From an uncultured Microbacterium sp. (GTDB lineage Bacteria > Actinomycetota > Actinomycetes > Actinomycetales > Microbacteriaceae): DNA of 64,000 nt. The notes beneath the pieces were generated by a model that saw only the letters and a program-made list of their open reading frames with translations, ran no database searches and was not told the DNA's origin. The translations under genes and the position numbers were made by a program. The stretch spans positions 23,356-87,355 of the forward strand of contig NZ_CALBRW010000043.1 of the NCBI RefSeq assembly GCF_937927635.1, read 5' to 3'. Shown one piece after another: positions 16,583 through 26,015 of this stretch; the first letter of the stretch is position 1, and the number at the start of each line of letters is the position of its first letter.

Positions 16583-17733
16583 AGCGAGAGCCTGTCGATG
16601 GCGATCTTGCGGCCCTCGGCGCTGGAGGCCAGACCCGCCTCGGCGAACTGCACGCCGCGGGCGCCCGCCAGCAGATCGAAGGCGTATTCCGTTCCGAGCA
16701 CATACGAGGTCAGGTACTCCTCCCACTGCTGACGGAAGCCGTTCAGGAACACGTCGTTCGTGGGCACCTCCTGCCAGTCGGCGTCGTAGTCGTGGGTGTC
16801 CTCGAGGTCGGGGTTCCACACCGGCTTCGGCGTGGCGTTGCGCGGCTGGATCCGGCAGCCGAACAGGCCGACGACGGCCGAGCCGTGCGTGCCGTCCACC
16901 TGGAACTCCACGAGCTCGTCGCGGTTCACGCGCACGGTCCAGGAGGAGTTGATCTCGGCGATGATGCCTCCTTCCAGCTCGAAGATGCCGTAGGCGGCAT
17001 CCTCGGCGGTGGCGTCGTAGTGCTCGCCCTTCTCGTCCCAGCGGTCGGCGATGTGCACGGCGGCCTGCGCATAGACGCTCTTCACCTCGCCGAACAGGTT
17101 CTCCAGCACGTAGTTCCAGTGCGGGAACATGTCGGTGATGATGCCGCCGCCGTCCTCGGTGCGGTAGTTCCAGCTGGGGCGCTGCGCGGGCTGCCAGTCG
17201 CCCTCGAACACCCAGTAGCCGAACTCGCCGCGCACGGACAGGATGCGGCCGAAGAACCCGGAGTCGATCAGGCGCTTGAGCTTCTGCAGGCCCGGCAAGT
17301 AGAGCTTGTCGTGCACGACGCCGGTCTTCACGCCCGCCGCCTTCGCCAGGCGGGCCAGCTCCATCGCCTCCTCGAGCGACTCGGCGGTGGGCTTCTCGGT
17401 GTAGATGGCCTTGCCCGCGGCGATGGCCTTGCGGATGGCGGTCGCGCGCGCCTTCGTCACCAGGAAGTCCGCGTAGATCTCCCACTGCGGATCGGCCAGC
17501 GCGGCATCGAGATCGGTGGTGAAGTCCTGGATGCTGTGCTTCGCCGCGATCTCGGCGAGCTTCTCCTCGTTGCGGCCGACCAGCAGCGGCTTGACGGTCG
17601 CCTTCGAGCCGTCGGGCAGCTCGATGCCGCCCTGATCGCGGATCGCGAGGATCGAGCGCACCAGGTGCTGCCGGTAGCCCATGCGCCCGGAGACGCCGTT
17701 CATGATGATGCCGATCTCGCGCACGTTCGCCAT
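16579..17733 (-). CDS. Gfo/Idh/MocA-family NAD(P)-dependent oxidoreductase
   Basis: A 384-residue oxidoreductase. The N-terminal Rossmann domain begins NVREIGIIMNGVSGRMGYRQHL, with a GxxGxxG-type dinucleotide motif. The conserved catalytic EKP occurs in AIYTEKPTAESLEEAMELA (about residue 120), and HDKLYLPGLQKLKRLIDSGFFGRI opens the substrate domain. It should oxidise a hydroxyl of a sugar, inositol or glycoside to a ketone. It is the first gene of the operon with DUF993, two isomerases and LacI. The ATG at 17733 is chosen because an earlier ATG at 17790 would place the coding start inside the LacI operator. Confidence 0.9.
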   Translation of the reverse strand: MANVREIGIIMNGVSGRMGYRQHLVRSILAIRDQGGIELPDGSKATVKPLLVGRNEEKLAEIAAKHSIQDFTTDLDAALADPQWEIYADFLVTKARATAIRKAIAAGKAIYTEKPTAESLEEAMELARLAKAAGVKTGVVHDKLYLPGLQKLKRLIDSGFFGRILSVRGEFGYWVFEGDWQPAQRPSWNYRTEDGGGIITDMFPHWNYVLENLFGEVKSVYAQAAVHIADRWDEKGEHYDATAEDAAYGIFELEGGIIAEINSSWTVRVNRDELVEFQVDGTHGSAVVGLFGCRIQPRNATPKPVWNPDLEDTHDYDADWQEVPTNDVFLNGFRQQWEEYLTSYVLGTEYAFDLLAGARGVQFAEAGLASSAEGRKIAIDRLSL

Positions 17734-17771
17734 TGTGATTCCGTTCTGTTGAAGACTGCCGCGCCACCCGT

Positions 17772-17789
17772 TGGGTAAGCGCTTTCCCA
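17772..17789. promoter_or_regulatory. LacI-type operator upstream of the oxidoreductase operon
   Basis: TGGGTAAGCGCTTTCCCA is a palindrome centred on a CG step with one mismatched pair. This is the canonical geometry of LacI/GalR family operators (WGGnAAGCGCTTnCCW-like). It lies about 40 bases before the oxidoreductase start. The likely binder is the LacI protein encoded last in the same operon (12651-13661), giving autoregulation. Confidence 0.8.
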
Positions 17790-17867
17790 TAGTGAATCAG
17801 GTTGCCGCGCGGAGCGCAAGAGGCGGATGCCGGAGACGAGAACGAACGCCGCCCCTGCTGAACGCCG

Positions 17868-17903
17868 CCGCCCCTGCTCAGTCGCGCAGCTGAGCAGGGG
17901 CGG
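17868..17903. terminator. Strong GC hairpin, terminator-like, with repeated arm
   Basis: CCGCCCCTGCTCAG and CTGAGCAGGGGCGG form a perfect 14-bp stem with an 8-base loop. Two tandem partial copies of the arm (CGCCGCCCCTGCT) lie to its left. There is no T-tract. It stands in the 250-base gap between the end of the MarR gene and the start of the oxidoreductase operon. A related palindrome with the same word occurs at 25875-25939, so this may be a dispersed repeat that also blocks read-through. Confidence 0.6.
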
Positions 17904-17984
17904 GGACGGTGGGCAGGGGCGGGAACACCAGCCGGCGGATGCCGGGCGGATGCCGGACGCCGGACGCCGGAAGGATGCCGGCGA

Positions 17985-18425
17985 TCAGGCCTCGGCGAGC
18001 AGGTGGAACACCTTCGAGGCCGCGTGCACCTCTTCGGGGGTGAGCTCGGCGAGCACCGAGCGCATCCGGTCGGCGTTCTCGGCGCGCAGCTCGGCCAGCA
18101 CCTCGCGGGCCTGCGGCGTGGCGGCCAGCACGCGCAGGCGCCCGTCGCGCTCGTCGGGGCGGGAGCTCAGCAGGCCGAGCTCTTCCAGCATCCGCGTCTG
18201 CCTGCTGATCACCGACTTGTCCATCTCGAACAGCTCGGCGAGCTGATGCGCGTGGGTGTCGCCGTTGCGGCCGATGTACGCCAGCAGCTTGTAGCCGGCA
18301 GGCTGCAGATCAGGGTGGATCCGCGCCGCCGACTCCTTCCAGAGCGCCTTGGCACGCGCGAAGATCAGGTTCAGGTGAGCCTGGAAGTCCGCGAGCATGT
18401 CGTCGGCGGTCTGCGTGTCGACCAT
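17985..18425 (-). CDS. MarR-family regulator of the adjacent efflux pump
   Basis: A 146-residue winged-helix protein. The recognition region reads HAHQLAELFEMDKSVISRQTRMLEELGLLSSRPDERDGRLRVL (about residues 58-100), including the beta-hairpin wing DERDGR typical of MarR. The ATG at 18425 is one base past the stop of the 14-TM MFS gene, so the two are co-transcribed. MarR proteins of this arrangement usually repress their own pump operon and are released by small lipophilic compounds. The TTGA-rich operators at 20167-20235 are the probable target. Confidence 0.9.
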   Translation of the reverse strand: MVDTQTADDMLADFQAHLNLIFARAKALWKESAARIHPDLQPAGYKLLAYIGRNGDTHAHQLAELFEMDKSVISRQTRMLEELGLLSSRPDERDGRLRVLAATPQAREVLAELRAENADRMRSVLAELTPEEVHAASKVFHLLAEA

Positions 18426-18426
18426 G

Positions 18427-20145
<1,719 letters not shown>

Positions 20146-20166
20146 GAGCGGAGTTTCTCCTGTACG

Positions 20167-20235
20167 AATAGTTGATCTGCATCAACGATACATTATTAGT
20201 TGATGTTTCTCAACTGTTGGGTACGGTCAACTATT
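20167..20235. promoter_or_regulatory. Cluster of TTGA/TCAA inverted repeats, probable MarR operators
   Basis: Three nested symmetries are packed in 69 bases. GTTGATCTGCATCAAC (20171-20186) has 6-bp arms. AGTTGATGTTTCTCAACT (20198-20215) has 6-bp arms. AATAGTTGA at 20167 is mirrored by TCAACTATT at 20227-20235. The region is AT-rich and lies between the divergent efflux operon and the 2-hydroxyacid dehydrogenase. Repeated short palindromes of this size fit dimeric MarR binding. Confidence 0.75.
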
Positions 20236-20296
20236 CCGGATGCCGTGCGCCTCGCCGCGGCGCGCGCGGGATAGTGTGATCGCTGGAGCCCCGAAC

Positions 20297-21295
20297 ATGA
20301 CCAGACCCCGTGCGCACGCCGTGATGGACGAGGACGCCTTCGCGCTGCTGTTCGACGACACCCGCCGCGCGCGTTTCGCCGAGCTCGCCGACACCGCCGA
20401 CCGGATGCTGATCACCGACCTCGACGACCCTTCCGTTGCTGCGCTGCTGGCCGAGGCCGAAGTGCTCATCACATCGTGGGGAGCGCCGCGGCTGGACGCG
20501 GAGCGGCTGAACCGGATGCCGCGACTGCGCGCGGTCCTGCATGCCGCCGGCAGCGTGCAGACGCTGGTCTCCGACGAGCTCTGGGCCCGCGGCATCCGAC
20601 TCACCTCCGCCGCGGACGCCAATGCCGTGCCCGTCGCGGAGTTCACCCTCGGGGCGATCCTGCTGACCGGCAAGCGCGCATTCACCCGGCTGCGAAGTAC
20701 GGACTCCGACTGGAACGCGTGGCAGGACCGGCGGATCGGCAACGTCGACCGCACCGTGGGCATCGTCGGATTCTCCCGCATCGGCCGTCGAGTGGCCGAG
20801 CTGCTGCGACCATTCGACGGCATCCGCGTGCTGGTGTCCGACCCCTACGCCGATGCGGATGCCGTGGCAGCCGCCGGCGCGACGCTGCTGCCGCTCGAGG
20901 AGATGCTTCCCCGAGCGGACGTGCTGTCGCTGCACGCCCCATCCCTGCCGGCCACCCGCCACATGATCGCGGCGGATCAGCTGGCCGCGCTCCCCGACGG
21001 CGCAACGCTCATCAACACCGCTCGCGGAGCACTGCTCGACCACGACGCGCTGCTGGCGGAATGCCGCACCGGACGGCTGGACGCGCTGCTGGACGTCACC
21101 GACCCCGAGCCTCTTCCGGACGACCACCCCCTGCGCGCGCTGCCGAACGTCGCGATCACCCCGCATCTGGCCGGTTCACTGGGCACGGAGGCACGCCGGC
21201 TCGCGGACTCCGCCCTGGACGAACTGGCCGCCTATGCCGCAGGGGATGCCGCACGGCATCCGATCACGCGAGAGGAACTGGCGATCAGCGCATGA
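20297..21295 (+). CDS. D-2-hydroxyacid dehydrogenase family protein
   Basis: A 332-residue NAD-dependent dehydrogenase of the D-isomer 2-hydroxyacid family. The Rossmann motif is TVGIVGFSRIGRRVAELL (about residues 152-169). The catalytic set is NTARGALLD (Arg), DVTDPEPLP (Glu) and ITPHLAGS (His). The start ATG at 20297 has GGAG 8 bases upstream; a longer in-frame start at 20240 would overlap the operator region. It is divergent from the MarR-controlled pump. Reversible reduction of a 2-keto acid, or a phosphoglycerate-dehydrogenase-like step, is expected; the substrate is unknown. Confidence 0.9.
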   Translation: MTRPRAHAVMDEDAFALLFDDTRRARFAELADTADRMLITDLDDPSVAALLAEAEVLITSWGAPRLDAERLNRMPRLRAVLHAAGSVQTLVSDELWARGIRLTSAADANAVPVAEFTLGAILLTGKRAFTRLRSTDSDWNAWQDRRIGNVDRTVGIVGFSRIGRRVAELLRPFDGIRVLVSDPYADADAVAAAGATLLPLEEMLPRADVLSLHAPSLPATRHMIAADQLAALPDGATLINTARGALLDHDALLAECRTGRLDALLDVTDPEPLPDDHPLRALPNVAITPHLAGSLGTEARRLADSALDELAAYAAGDAARHPITREELAISA

Positions 21296-21362
21296 CCACC
21301 TCTCCGTGAGCTCCGTGACGGAACGGGTCGCGCGAGGTCCGCAGGAGTGGTGGAGTAGGACC

Positions 21363-22385
21363 ATGCGCGCTGTCATCATGCACGGCCCCGGCGATGTCCG
21401 GGTCGAGGACGTTCCGAAGCCCGAGCTCGTCGAGCCCACCGACGCGATCATCCGGGTGGATGCTGCCTGCATCTGCGGGTCGGATCTGTGGCCGTACCGC
21501 GGCATCGACAACCCGGACTGGCCGCGGCAGATGGGCCACGAGTACATCGGCACGGTGGAGCAGGTCGGCGCCGACGTGCACGACCTCGCCGTGGGCGACT
21601 ACGTGGTGGGCTCGTTCATGGCATCCGACGGCGTCTGCGAGATCTGCCGGGCCGGCTACCAGTCCCGGTGCATCCACGTCGTGGGCATGGGGTCGATCGG
21701 CACGCAGGCCGAGTACGCGCGCATTCCGTGGGCCGACGGCACGCTGGTGAAGGTGGAGGGCGACCTCACCCCGCAGCGCCGACGCGGCCTGCTGGCGGCA
21801 TCCGATGTGCTGGGCACGGGCTGGTTCGGCGCCGTCGCCGCCGAGGCAGGACCGGGCAAGACGGTCGCCGTCGTCGGCGACGGCGCGGTCGGGCTGTCGG
21901 CGGTCCTCGCCGCCGCTCGCCTGGGCGCTGACCGCGTGATCGCGATGTCCCGGCACGCCGACCGACAGGCGCTCGCGCGCAGCTTCGGCGCCACCGACAT
22001 CGTCGAGGAGCGCGGGGATGCCGGGATTGCCGCCATCAAGGAGCTCACCGGCGGCTACGGCGCGCACTCCGTGGTCGAGGCCGTCGGCACGCAGGAGTCC
22101 ATGGCGCAGGCCGTGCGCTCCACCCGCGCCGGCGGGCATCTGGGCATCGTCGGCGTCTCCCACGACGTGACGCTGAACGGCACCGAGCTGTTCTTCTCCG
22201 GCATCCACCTGCACGGCGGACCCGCGCCCGTGCGGCGCTTCCTGCCGGAACTGATCGATCTGATCATGAACGACGACATCGACGCCGGCGCCGTCTTCAA
22301 CCTCACGCTCCCCTTCGACCAGGCAGCCGACGGCTACCGGGCCATGGACGAGCGCCATGCGATCAAGGTGATGCTGGAGTTCTGA
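21363..22385 (+). CDS. Zinc-dependent MDR alcohol dehydrogenase
   Basis: A 340-residue medium-chain dehydrogenase. Catalytic zinc residues appear in ACICGSDLW and GHEYIGT. The structural zinc loop region reads GVCEICRAGYQSRC and has only three cysteines, so structural zinc binding may be altered. The cofactor motif is VAVVGDGAVGLSAVLAAARLGADRVI (about residues 163-188). The start at 21363 follows GGAGTAGGACC; an upstream in-frame ATG at 21234 would overlap the previous gene by 60 bases and is rejected. It lies 67 bases after the 2-hydroxyacid dehydrogenase and may be co-transcribed with it. Confidence 0.88.
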   Translation: MRAVIMHGPGDVRVEDVPKPELVEPTDAIIRVDAACICGSDLWPYRGIDNPDWPRQMGHEYIGTVEQVGADVHDLAVGDYVVGSFMASDGVCEICRAGYQSRCIHVVGMGSIGTQAEYARIPWADGTLVKVEGDLTPQRRRGLLAASDVLGTGWFGAVAAEAGPGKTVAVVGDGAVGLSAVLAAARLGADRVIAMSRHADRQALARSFGATDIVEERGDAGIAAIKELTGGYGAHSVVEAVGTQESMAQAVRSTRAGGHLGIVGVSHDVTLNGTELFFSGIHLHGGPAPVRRFLPELIDLIMNDDIDAGAVFNLTLPFDQAADGYRAMDERHAIKVMLEF

Positions 22386-22398
22386 GCGCGCTCAGGCG

Positions 22399-23367
22399 CT
22401 ACGGTGCGCTTCGGCGCGTGACCAGCGCGGGAGACAGGAGCAGATCGTCAGGGCGCGCGCCGTCTATCCAGTCCACCAGGCGGCGGACGGCCTGCTCGCC
22501 GAGCGCGTCGAAATCCTGTCGCACGGTGGTCAGCGGGGGCTGGAACTCGGCGGCATCCGCGATGTCGTCGAAGCCGATCACGGCCACGTCCTCGGGCACG
22601 CGGCGGCCGGCGTCGGCCAGGGCTCGCAGCGCGCCGAGTGCCATCTGGTCGTTGGCGACGAACAGCGCCGTCGCGTCGGCCAGCTCGCCGATCCGCGCGT
22701 ACCCGGATGCCGCGCTCCAATCGCCGCGCACGAGCTCGGGCTCCGGGGCGCCCGCGTCACCCAGCGCCTCGCGCCAGCCCCGCTCGCGCTCGGCGGCGGC
22801 GTAGGAATCCGCGGGGCCCGCCAGGTGGTGCACGGTGCGATGACCGGCCGCCAGCAGGTGCTCGGTCGCGGTGCGCGCGCCTGCGGCGTGATCGGTGCCG
22901 ATGACCGTGAAGCGCTGATCGGGCAGGGAGTCGACCACGACCAGGCGCAGACCCGCGGATGCCGCATGCCGGGCCAGCGCGGTGGCCTCGTTGAGCACGA
23001 TCGCGCCGTCCACGCCCTGGTCGCGCAGCCGGTCGAAGGCGTCGTCGATGCCGCCGTCGGCGCCGAGCGTGACGACGGTCACGGCGTAGCCCCGGGACGC
23101 CGCGGACTCCGCCACCGCCTGCAGCATGCGCGAGTTGCCGATGGTGGCGAGGGTCTGCGCCACCAGGCCGATGGTGTGCGAGCGGCCGGTGCGCAGGGCG
23201 CGGGCCGCGCGGTTGGGCCGGTAGCCCAACTCGGCCATGGCCTGCTCCACGCGGGCACGGGTCGCCGGATCCACGCGAGGGCTGTCGTTGGCCACGCGCG
23301 AGACGGTCTGCCCCGACACGCCGGCCCGTTGGGCGACCATAGCCATCGAGACGCGCTTCTGCGGCAT
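22399..23367 (-). CDS. LacI/GalR-family repressor next to the gal genes
   Basis: A 322-residue LacI-type regulator. The helix-turn-helix is VSMAMVAQRAGVSGQTVSRVANDSPRVDPATRARVEQAM (residues 6-44), then the hinge YRPNRAARALRTGRSHTIGLV. The sensor has VALFVANDQMALGALRAL-like and VIGFDDIADAAEFQPPLTTVRQDF segments. GAAGGAGAGCGG precedes the ATG. It is divergent from galT, whose start codon overlaps a LacI-type palindrome, so control of the galactose genes is a reasonable inference. Confidence 0.9.
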   Translation of the reverse strand: MPQKRVSMAMVAQRAGVSGQTVSRVANDSPRVDPATRARVEQAMAELGYRPNRAARALRTGRSHTIGLVAQTLATIGNSRMLQAVAESAASRGYAVTVVTLGADGGIDDAFDRLRDQGVDGAIVLNEATALARHAASAGLRLVVVDSLPDQRFTVIGTDHAAGARTATEHLLAAGHRTVHHLAGPADSYAAAERERGWREALGDAGAPEPELVRGDWSAASGYARIGELADATALFVANDQMALGALRALADAGRRVPEDVAVIGFDDIADAAEFQPPLTTVRQDFDALGEQAVRRLVDWIDGARPDDLLLSPALVTRRSAP

Positions 23368-23404
23368 CCGCTCTCCTTCTCCCGACGTTCACAACTCCGG
23401 ATTG

Positions 23405-23440
23405 TTGACGCTACCACGCAGGTCGGGGTACCGTGTTTAC
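23405..23440 (+). promoter_or_regulatory. galT promoter, leaderless type
   Basis: TTGACG (23405-23410) and TACCGT (23429-23434) are spaced 18 bases apart. TACCGT fits the actinobacterial TAnnnT -10 box. Six bases separate it from the GTG at 23441, so transcription should start at or next to the start codon. No ribosome binding site is present. Confidence 0.65.
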
Positions 23441-23447
23441 GTGAACA
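23434..23447. promoter_or_regulatory. LacI-type operator across the galT start
   Basis: TGTTTACGTGAACA is a 14-bp palindrome with one mismatched pair, centred on CG within ACGT as in many LacI-family operators. It overlaps the last base of the -10 box and the start codon, an effective repression position. The GalR-like protein encoded divergently is the candidate binder. Confidence 0.65.
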
Positions 23448-24619
23448 TGAGCGAATCTCCGGAATTGCAGACCACCGAGCTCGGTGCGGGCGTGCTCAAG
23501 CGCGCCACCACGCTCGCCGATGGCCGCGAACTGTTCTACTTCGACGACCCGGACACCTCCCTGGGCGCCGAGCGCGCGGTCGACACCCGCGAGCTGGATG
23601 CCCGCCCCGAGACCGCCACAATGCGGCAGGACATCCTCTCCGGCGACTGGATCACGTTCGCCACCAAGCGGCAGAACCGGGTCATGATGCCCTCGTCCGA
23701 CGCCGACCCGCTGGCTCCGCAGACCCCGACGAACCCCTCCGAGGTGCCCGCCCGCTACGACGTCGCGGTGTTCGAGAACCGCTCCCCGTCGTTCGGTCCC
23801 GCACTGAACGAGGCCACCGGAGGCGTGCCGGCGGCCGTCAATCCCACGCACGGCCTGGACGACCTGGCCGAGCTCGGCATCGGGCGCACCCGCACCAGCG
23901 TCGGCCGGTGCGAGGTGGTGTGCTTCAGCCCCGACAATGCCGGCTCCTTCGGCACGCAGAGCGTCACCCGCGCCCGCACCGTCATCGAGGCCTGGGCAGA
24001 CCGCACCGCGGCTCTCTCGGCGCTGCCGGGCATCGAGCAGGTGTTCCCGTTCGAGAACCGAGGCGAGGCCATCGGCGTCACCCTGCCGCATCCGCACGGC
24101 CAGATCTACGCCTACCCGTACGTGACCCCGCGCACGCAGCGCCTGCTGGACAGCATCCGCCGCACGGTGCCCGATCTGATGGATCGTGTGCTCACCTCCG
24201 AGCGCTCCTCCGAGCGGGTCGTCCTGCAGGGCGAGCACTGGACGGCGTTCGTGCCGTTCGCCGCGCGCTGGCCGCTGGACGTGCAGCTCATGCCGCACCG
24301 TCACGTTCCCGACTTCGCCGCGCTGAACGACGCCGAGCGCGACGAGCTGGCCCCGCTCTACCTGCGTCTGCTGCGCGGAGTGGATGCCCTGTACTCGACG
24401 CCCACGCCGTACATCGCCGCCTGGCACCAGGCACCCGTGCACACCGGTCGCGAGACCGTGCGCATGCGCCTGGAGCTGACGAGCCCGCGCCGCGCCGAGG
24501 ACAAGCTGAAGTTCCTCGCCGGCTCCGAGGCCGCGATGAGCGCCTGGACAGCCGAGATCCTCCCCGAGGTGGCGGCGCAGCGCCTGCGCGACGCCATCGC
24601 CACCGTCCCCGAGTTCTGA
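23441..24619 (+). CDS. galT: Galactose-1-phosphate uridylyltransferase
   Basis: A 392-residue GalT of the Leloir pathway, exchanging UMP between UDP-glucose and galactose-1-phosphate. The catalytic HPH triad is in VTLPHPHGQIYAYP (about residues 212-225). RQDILSGDWITFATKRQNR and YDVAVFENRSPSFGP match the family N-terminal half, and QLMPHRHVPDF the second domain. The GTG at 23441 is preferred from the leaderless promoter; the ATG at 23447 is two codons later. The neighbours galK (24 bases downstream) and galE confirm the assignment. Confidence 0.96.
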   Translation: MNMSESPELQTTELGAGVLKRATTLADGRELFYFDDPDTSLGAERAVDTRELDARPETATMRQDILSGDWITFATKRQNRVMMPSSDADPLAPQTPTNPSEVPARYDVAVFENRSPSFGPALNEATGGVPAAVNPTHGLDDLAELGIGRTRTSVGRCEVVCFSPDNAGSFGTQSVTRARTVIEAWADRTAALSALPGIEQVFPFENRGEAIGVTLPHPHGQIYAYPYVTPRTQRLLDSIRRTVPDLMDRVLTSERSSERVVLQGEHWTAFVPFAARWPLDVQLMPHRHVPDFAALNDAERDELAPLYLRLLRGVDALYSTPTPYIAAWHQAPVHTGRETVRMRLELTSPRRAEDKLKFLAGSEAAMSAWTAEILPEVAAQRLRDAIATVPEF

Positions 24620-24643
24620 CCCCACCCCACTCCCAGGAGCACC

Positions 24644-25843
24644 ATGACCGCTGCTGATGCAGCCCGCGACCTGTTCGTCGCCACCCACGACCGCCGACCC
24701 GACGGCATCTGGTCCGCGCCGGGGCGTGTGAACCTGATCGGCGAGCACACCGACTACAACGAGGGCTTCGTGCTGCCGTTCGCCATCCAGCACCGCACGT
24801 ATGCGGCCGTGGCGCTCAACGGCACCGACGAGATCCGCGTGCGGTCGACGTTCGCCGAGGGGCAGGTCACGGTGCGCGTCTCGGATCTCGACGACCTCTT
24901 CCCGACCCCAGCCGGCACGGCGCCGGCCGTTCCGGAGTGGTCGGCGTACGCACTCGGCGTCGCGTGGGCCCTGCGCACTTCGACACGCTCAGCGACCCAG
25001 AATCCGGCGACCCGATCGAAGGGCGTCGACATCGCGATCGCCTCCGACGTGCCGGTGGGTGCGGGGCTGTCCTCGTCTGCCGCGATCGAGGGGGCCGTGG
25101 CATCCGCTCTCAACGACCTGTGGGAGCTGGGCCTGGACCCGGTGACGCTCGCGCAGGTGGGCCGGCGTGCCGAGAACGAGGCGGTCGGCGCACCCACGGG
25201 CATCATGGATCAGATGTCGTCGATGCTCGGGCAGCCCGACGCGGCGACCTTCATCGACTGCCGTTCGCTGGAGGCGACGTCCATCCCGACGGGATTCCAC
25301 GATGCCGGGCTCGAGGTGCTGGTGATCGACACGCAGGTCAAGCACGCGCACGCCACCGGCGGCTACGGCGAGCGCCGCGCCTCGTGCGAGCTCGGGGCGA
25401 AGCTGCTCGGCATCCGCTCGCTGCGCGACGCGTCGGTCGCCGACCTGCCCCGCGCGGCCGAGATCCTGGATGATGTGACCTTCCGCCGCGTGCGGCACAT
25501 CGTCACCGAGAACCAGCGCGTGCTGGACACCGTCGAGGCGCTCACCGAACGGGGCCCGCGGGCGATCGGCGACCTGCTGGTGGCCTCGCACGTCTCCATG
25601 CGCGACGACTTCGAGATCTCGGCCGTCGAGCTCGACGTGGCCGTCGACACGGCGCTGGCGAACGGCGCGATCGGAGCTCGGATGACCGGCGGCGGTTTCG
25701 GTGGGGCGGCCATCGCGCTGGTCGCGCACGCCGATCTGCAGCGGGTGTCGGATGCCGTGATCGCGGCGTTCGCCCAGGCCGGCTTCGCCGCTCCGCACCT
25801 GTTCACGGTCGAGCCCTCCGAGGGCCCGCGCCGCGACGCCTGA
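24644..25843 (+). CDS. galK: Galactokinase with small inserted peptide
   Basis: A 399-residue GHMP kinase phosphorylating galactose at C1. Motifs: GRVNLIGEHTDYNEGFVLP (galactokinase signature, residues 27-45), VPVGAGLSSSAAIEGAVA (ATP-binding motif 2, about residues 136-153) and GARMTGGGFGGAAIALV (motif 3). Residues about 112-126 (TSTRSATQNPATRSK) occupy a loop before GVDIAIASDVP and are encoded by a TTCGAC...GCTCAGCGACC repeat, so they look like an in-frame insertion. Catalytic residues are unaffected. A CAGGAGCACC ribosome binding site precedes the ATG. Confidence 0.96.
   Translation: MTAADAARDLFVATHDRRPDGIWSAPGRVNLIGEHTDYNEGFVLPFAIQHRTYAAVALNGTDEIRVRSTFAEGQVTVRVSDLDDLFPTPAGTAPAVPEWSAYALGVAWALRTSTRSATQNPATRSKGVDIAIASDVPVGAGLSSSAAIEGAVASALNDLWELGLDPVTLAQVGRRAENEAVGAPTGIMDQMSSMLGQPDAATFIDCRSLEATSIPTGFHDAGLEVLVIDTQVKHAHATGGYGERRASCELGAKLLGIRSLRDASVADLPRAAEILDDVTFRRVRHIVTENQRVLDTVEALTERGPRAIGDLLVASHVSMRDDFEISAVELDVAVDTALANGAIGARMTGGGFGGAAIALVAHADLQRVSDAVIAAFAQAGFAAPHLFTVEPSEGPRRDA
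24978..25021. repeat. Short repeat element within galK
   Basis: CTTCGACACGCTCAGCGACC begins a 44-base segment that ends with TCGAAG, giving small inverted ends (CTTCGA/TCGAAG). The same word, TTTCGACGGGCTCAGCGCCC, occurs at the 3' end of the ABC ATPase gene at 47008-47027. I recall this word as a frequent dispersed repeat in actinobacterial genomes; here it is translated within a kinase loop. Confidence 0.55.
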
Positions 25844-25874
25844 CCCCGTCGATGCCCACCCCTGCGACGCTCGA

Positions 25875-25954
25875 CGCCGCCGCCCCTGCTGAGAGTCCTC
25901 GCCCCTGCTGAACTGAGCCGCTGAACAGGGGCGGCGGCGCTGAACGGGGGCGAG
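25875..25954. repeat. Intergenic nested palindrome between galK and galE
   Basis: CGCCGCCGCCCCTG (25875-25888) pairs perfectly with CAGGGGCGGCGGCG (25926-25939). A second overlapping pairing joins CTCGCCCC near 25898 with GGGGGCGAG at 25946-25954. The word GCCCCTGCTGA recurs within it and is shared with the hairpin at 17868-17903. It may terminate galTK transcription or separate galE expression. Confidence 0.65.
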
Positions 25955-26015
25955 GATGCCCGACCCCGTCTGGAACAATGGAGGCGTGCGCGCACGCGCA
26001 CCCGGAAGGAGACCC

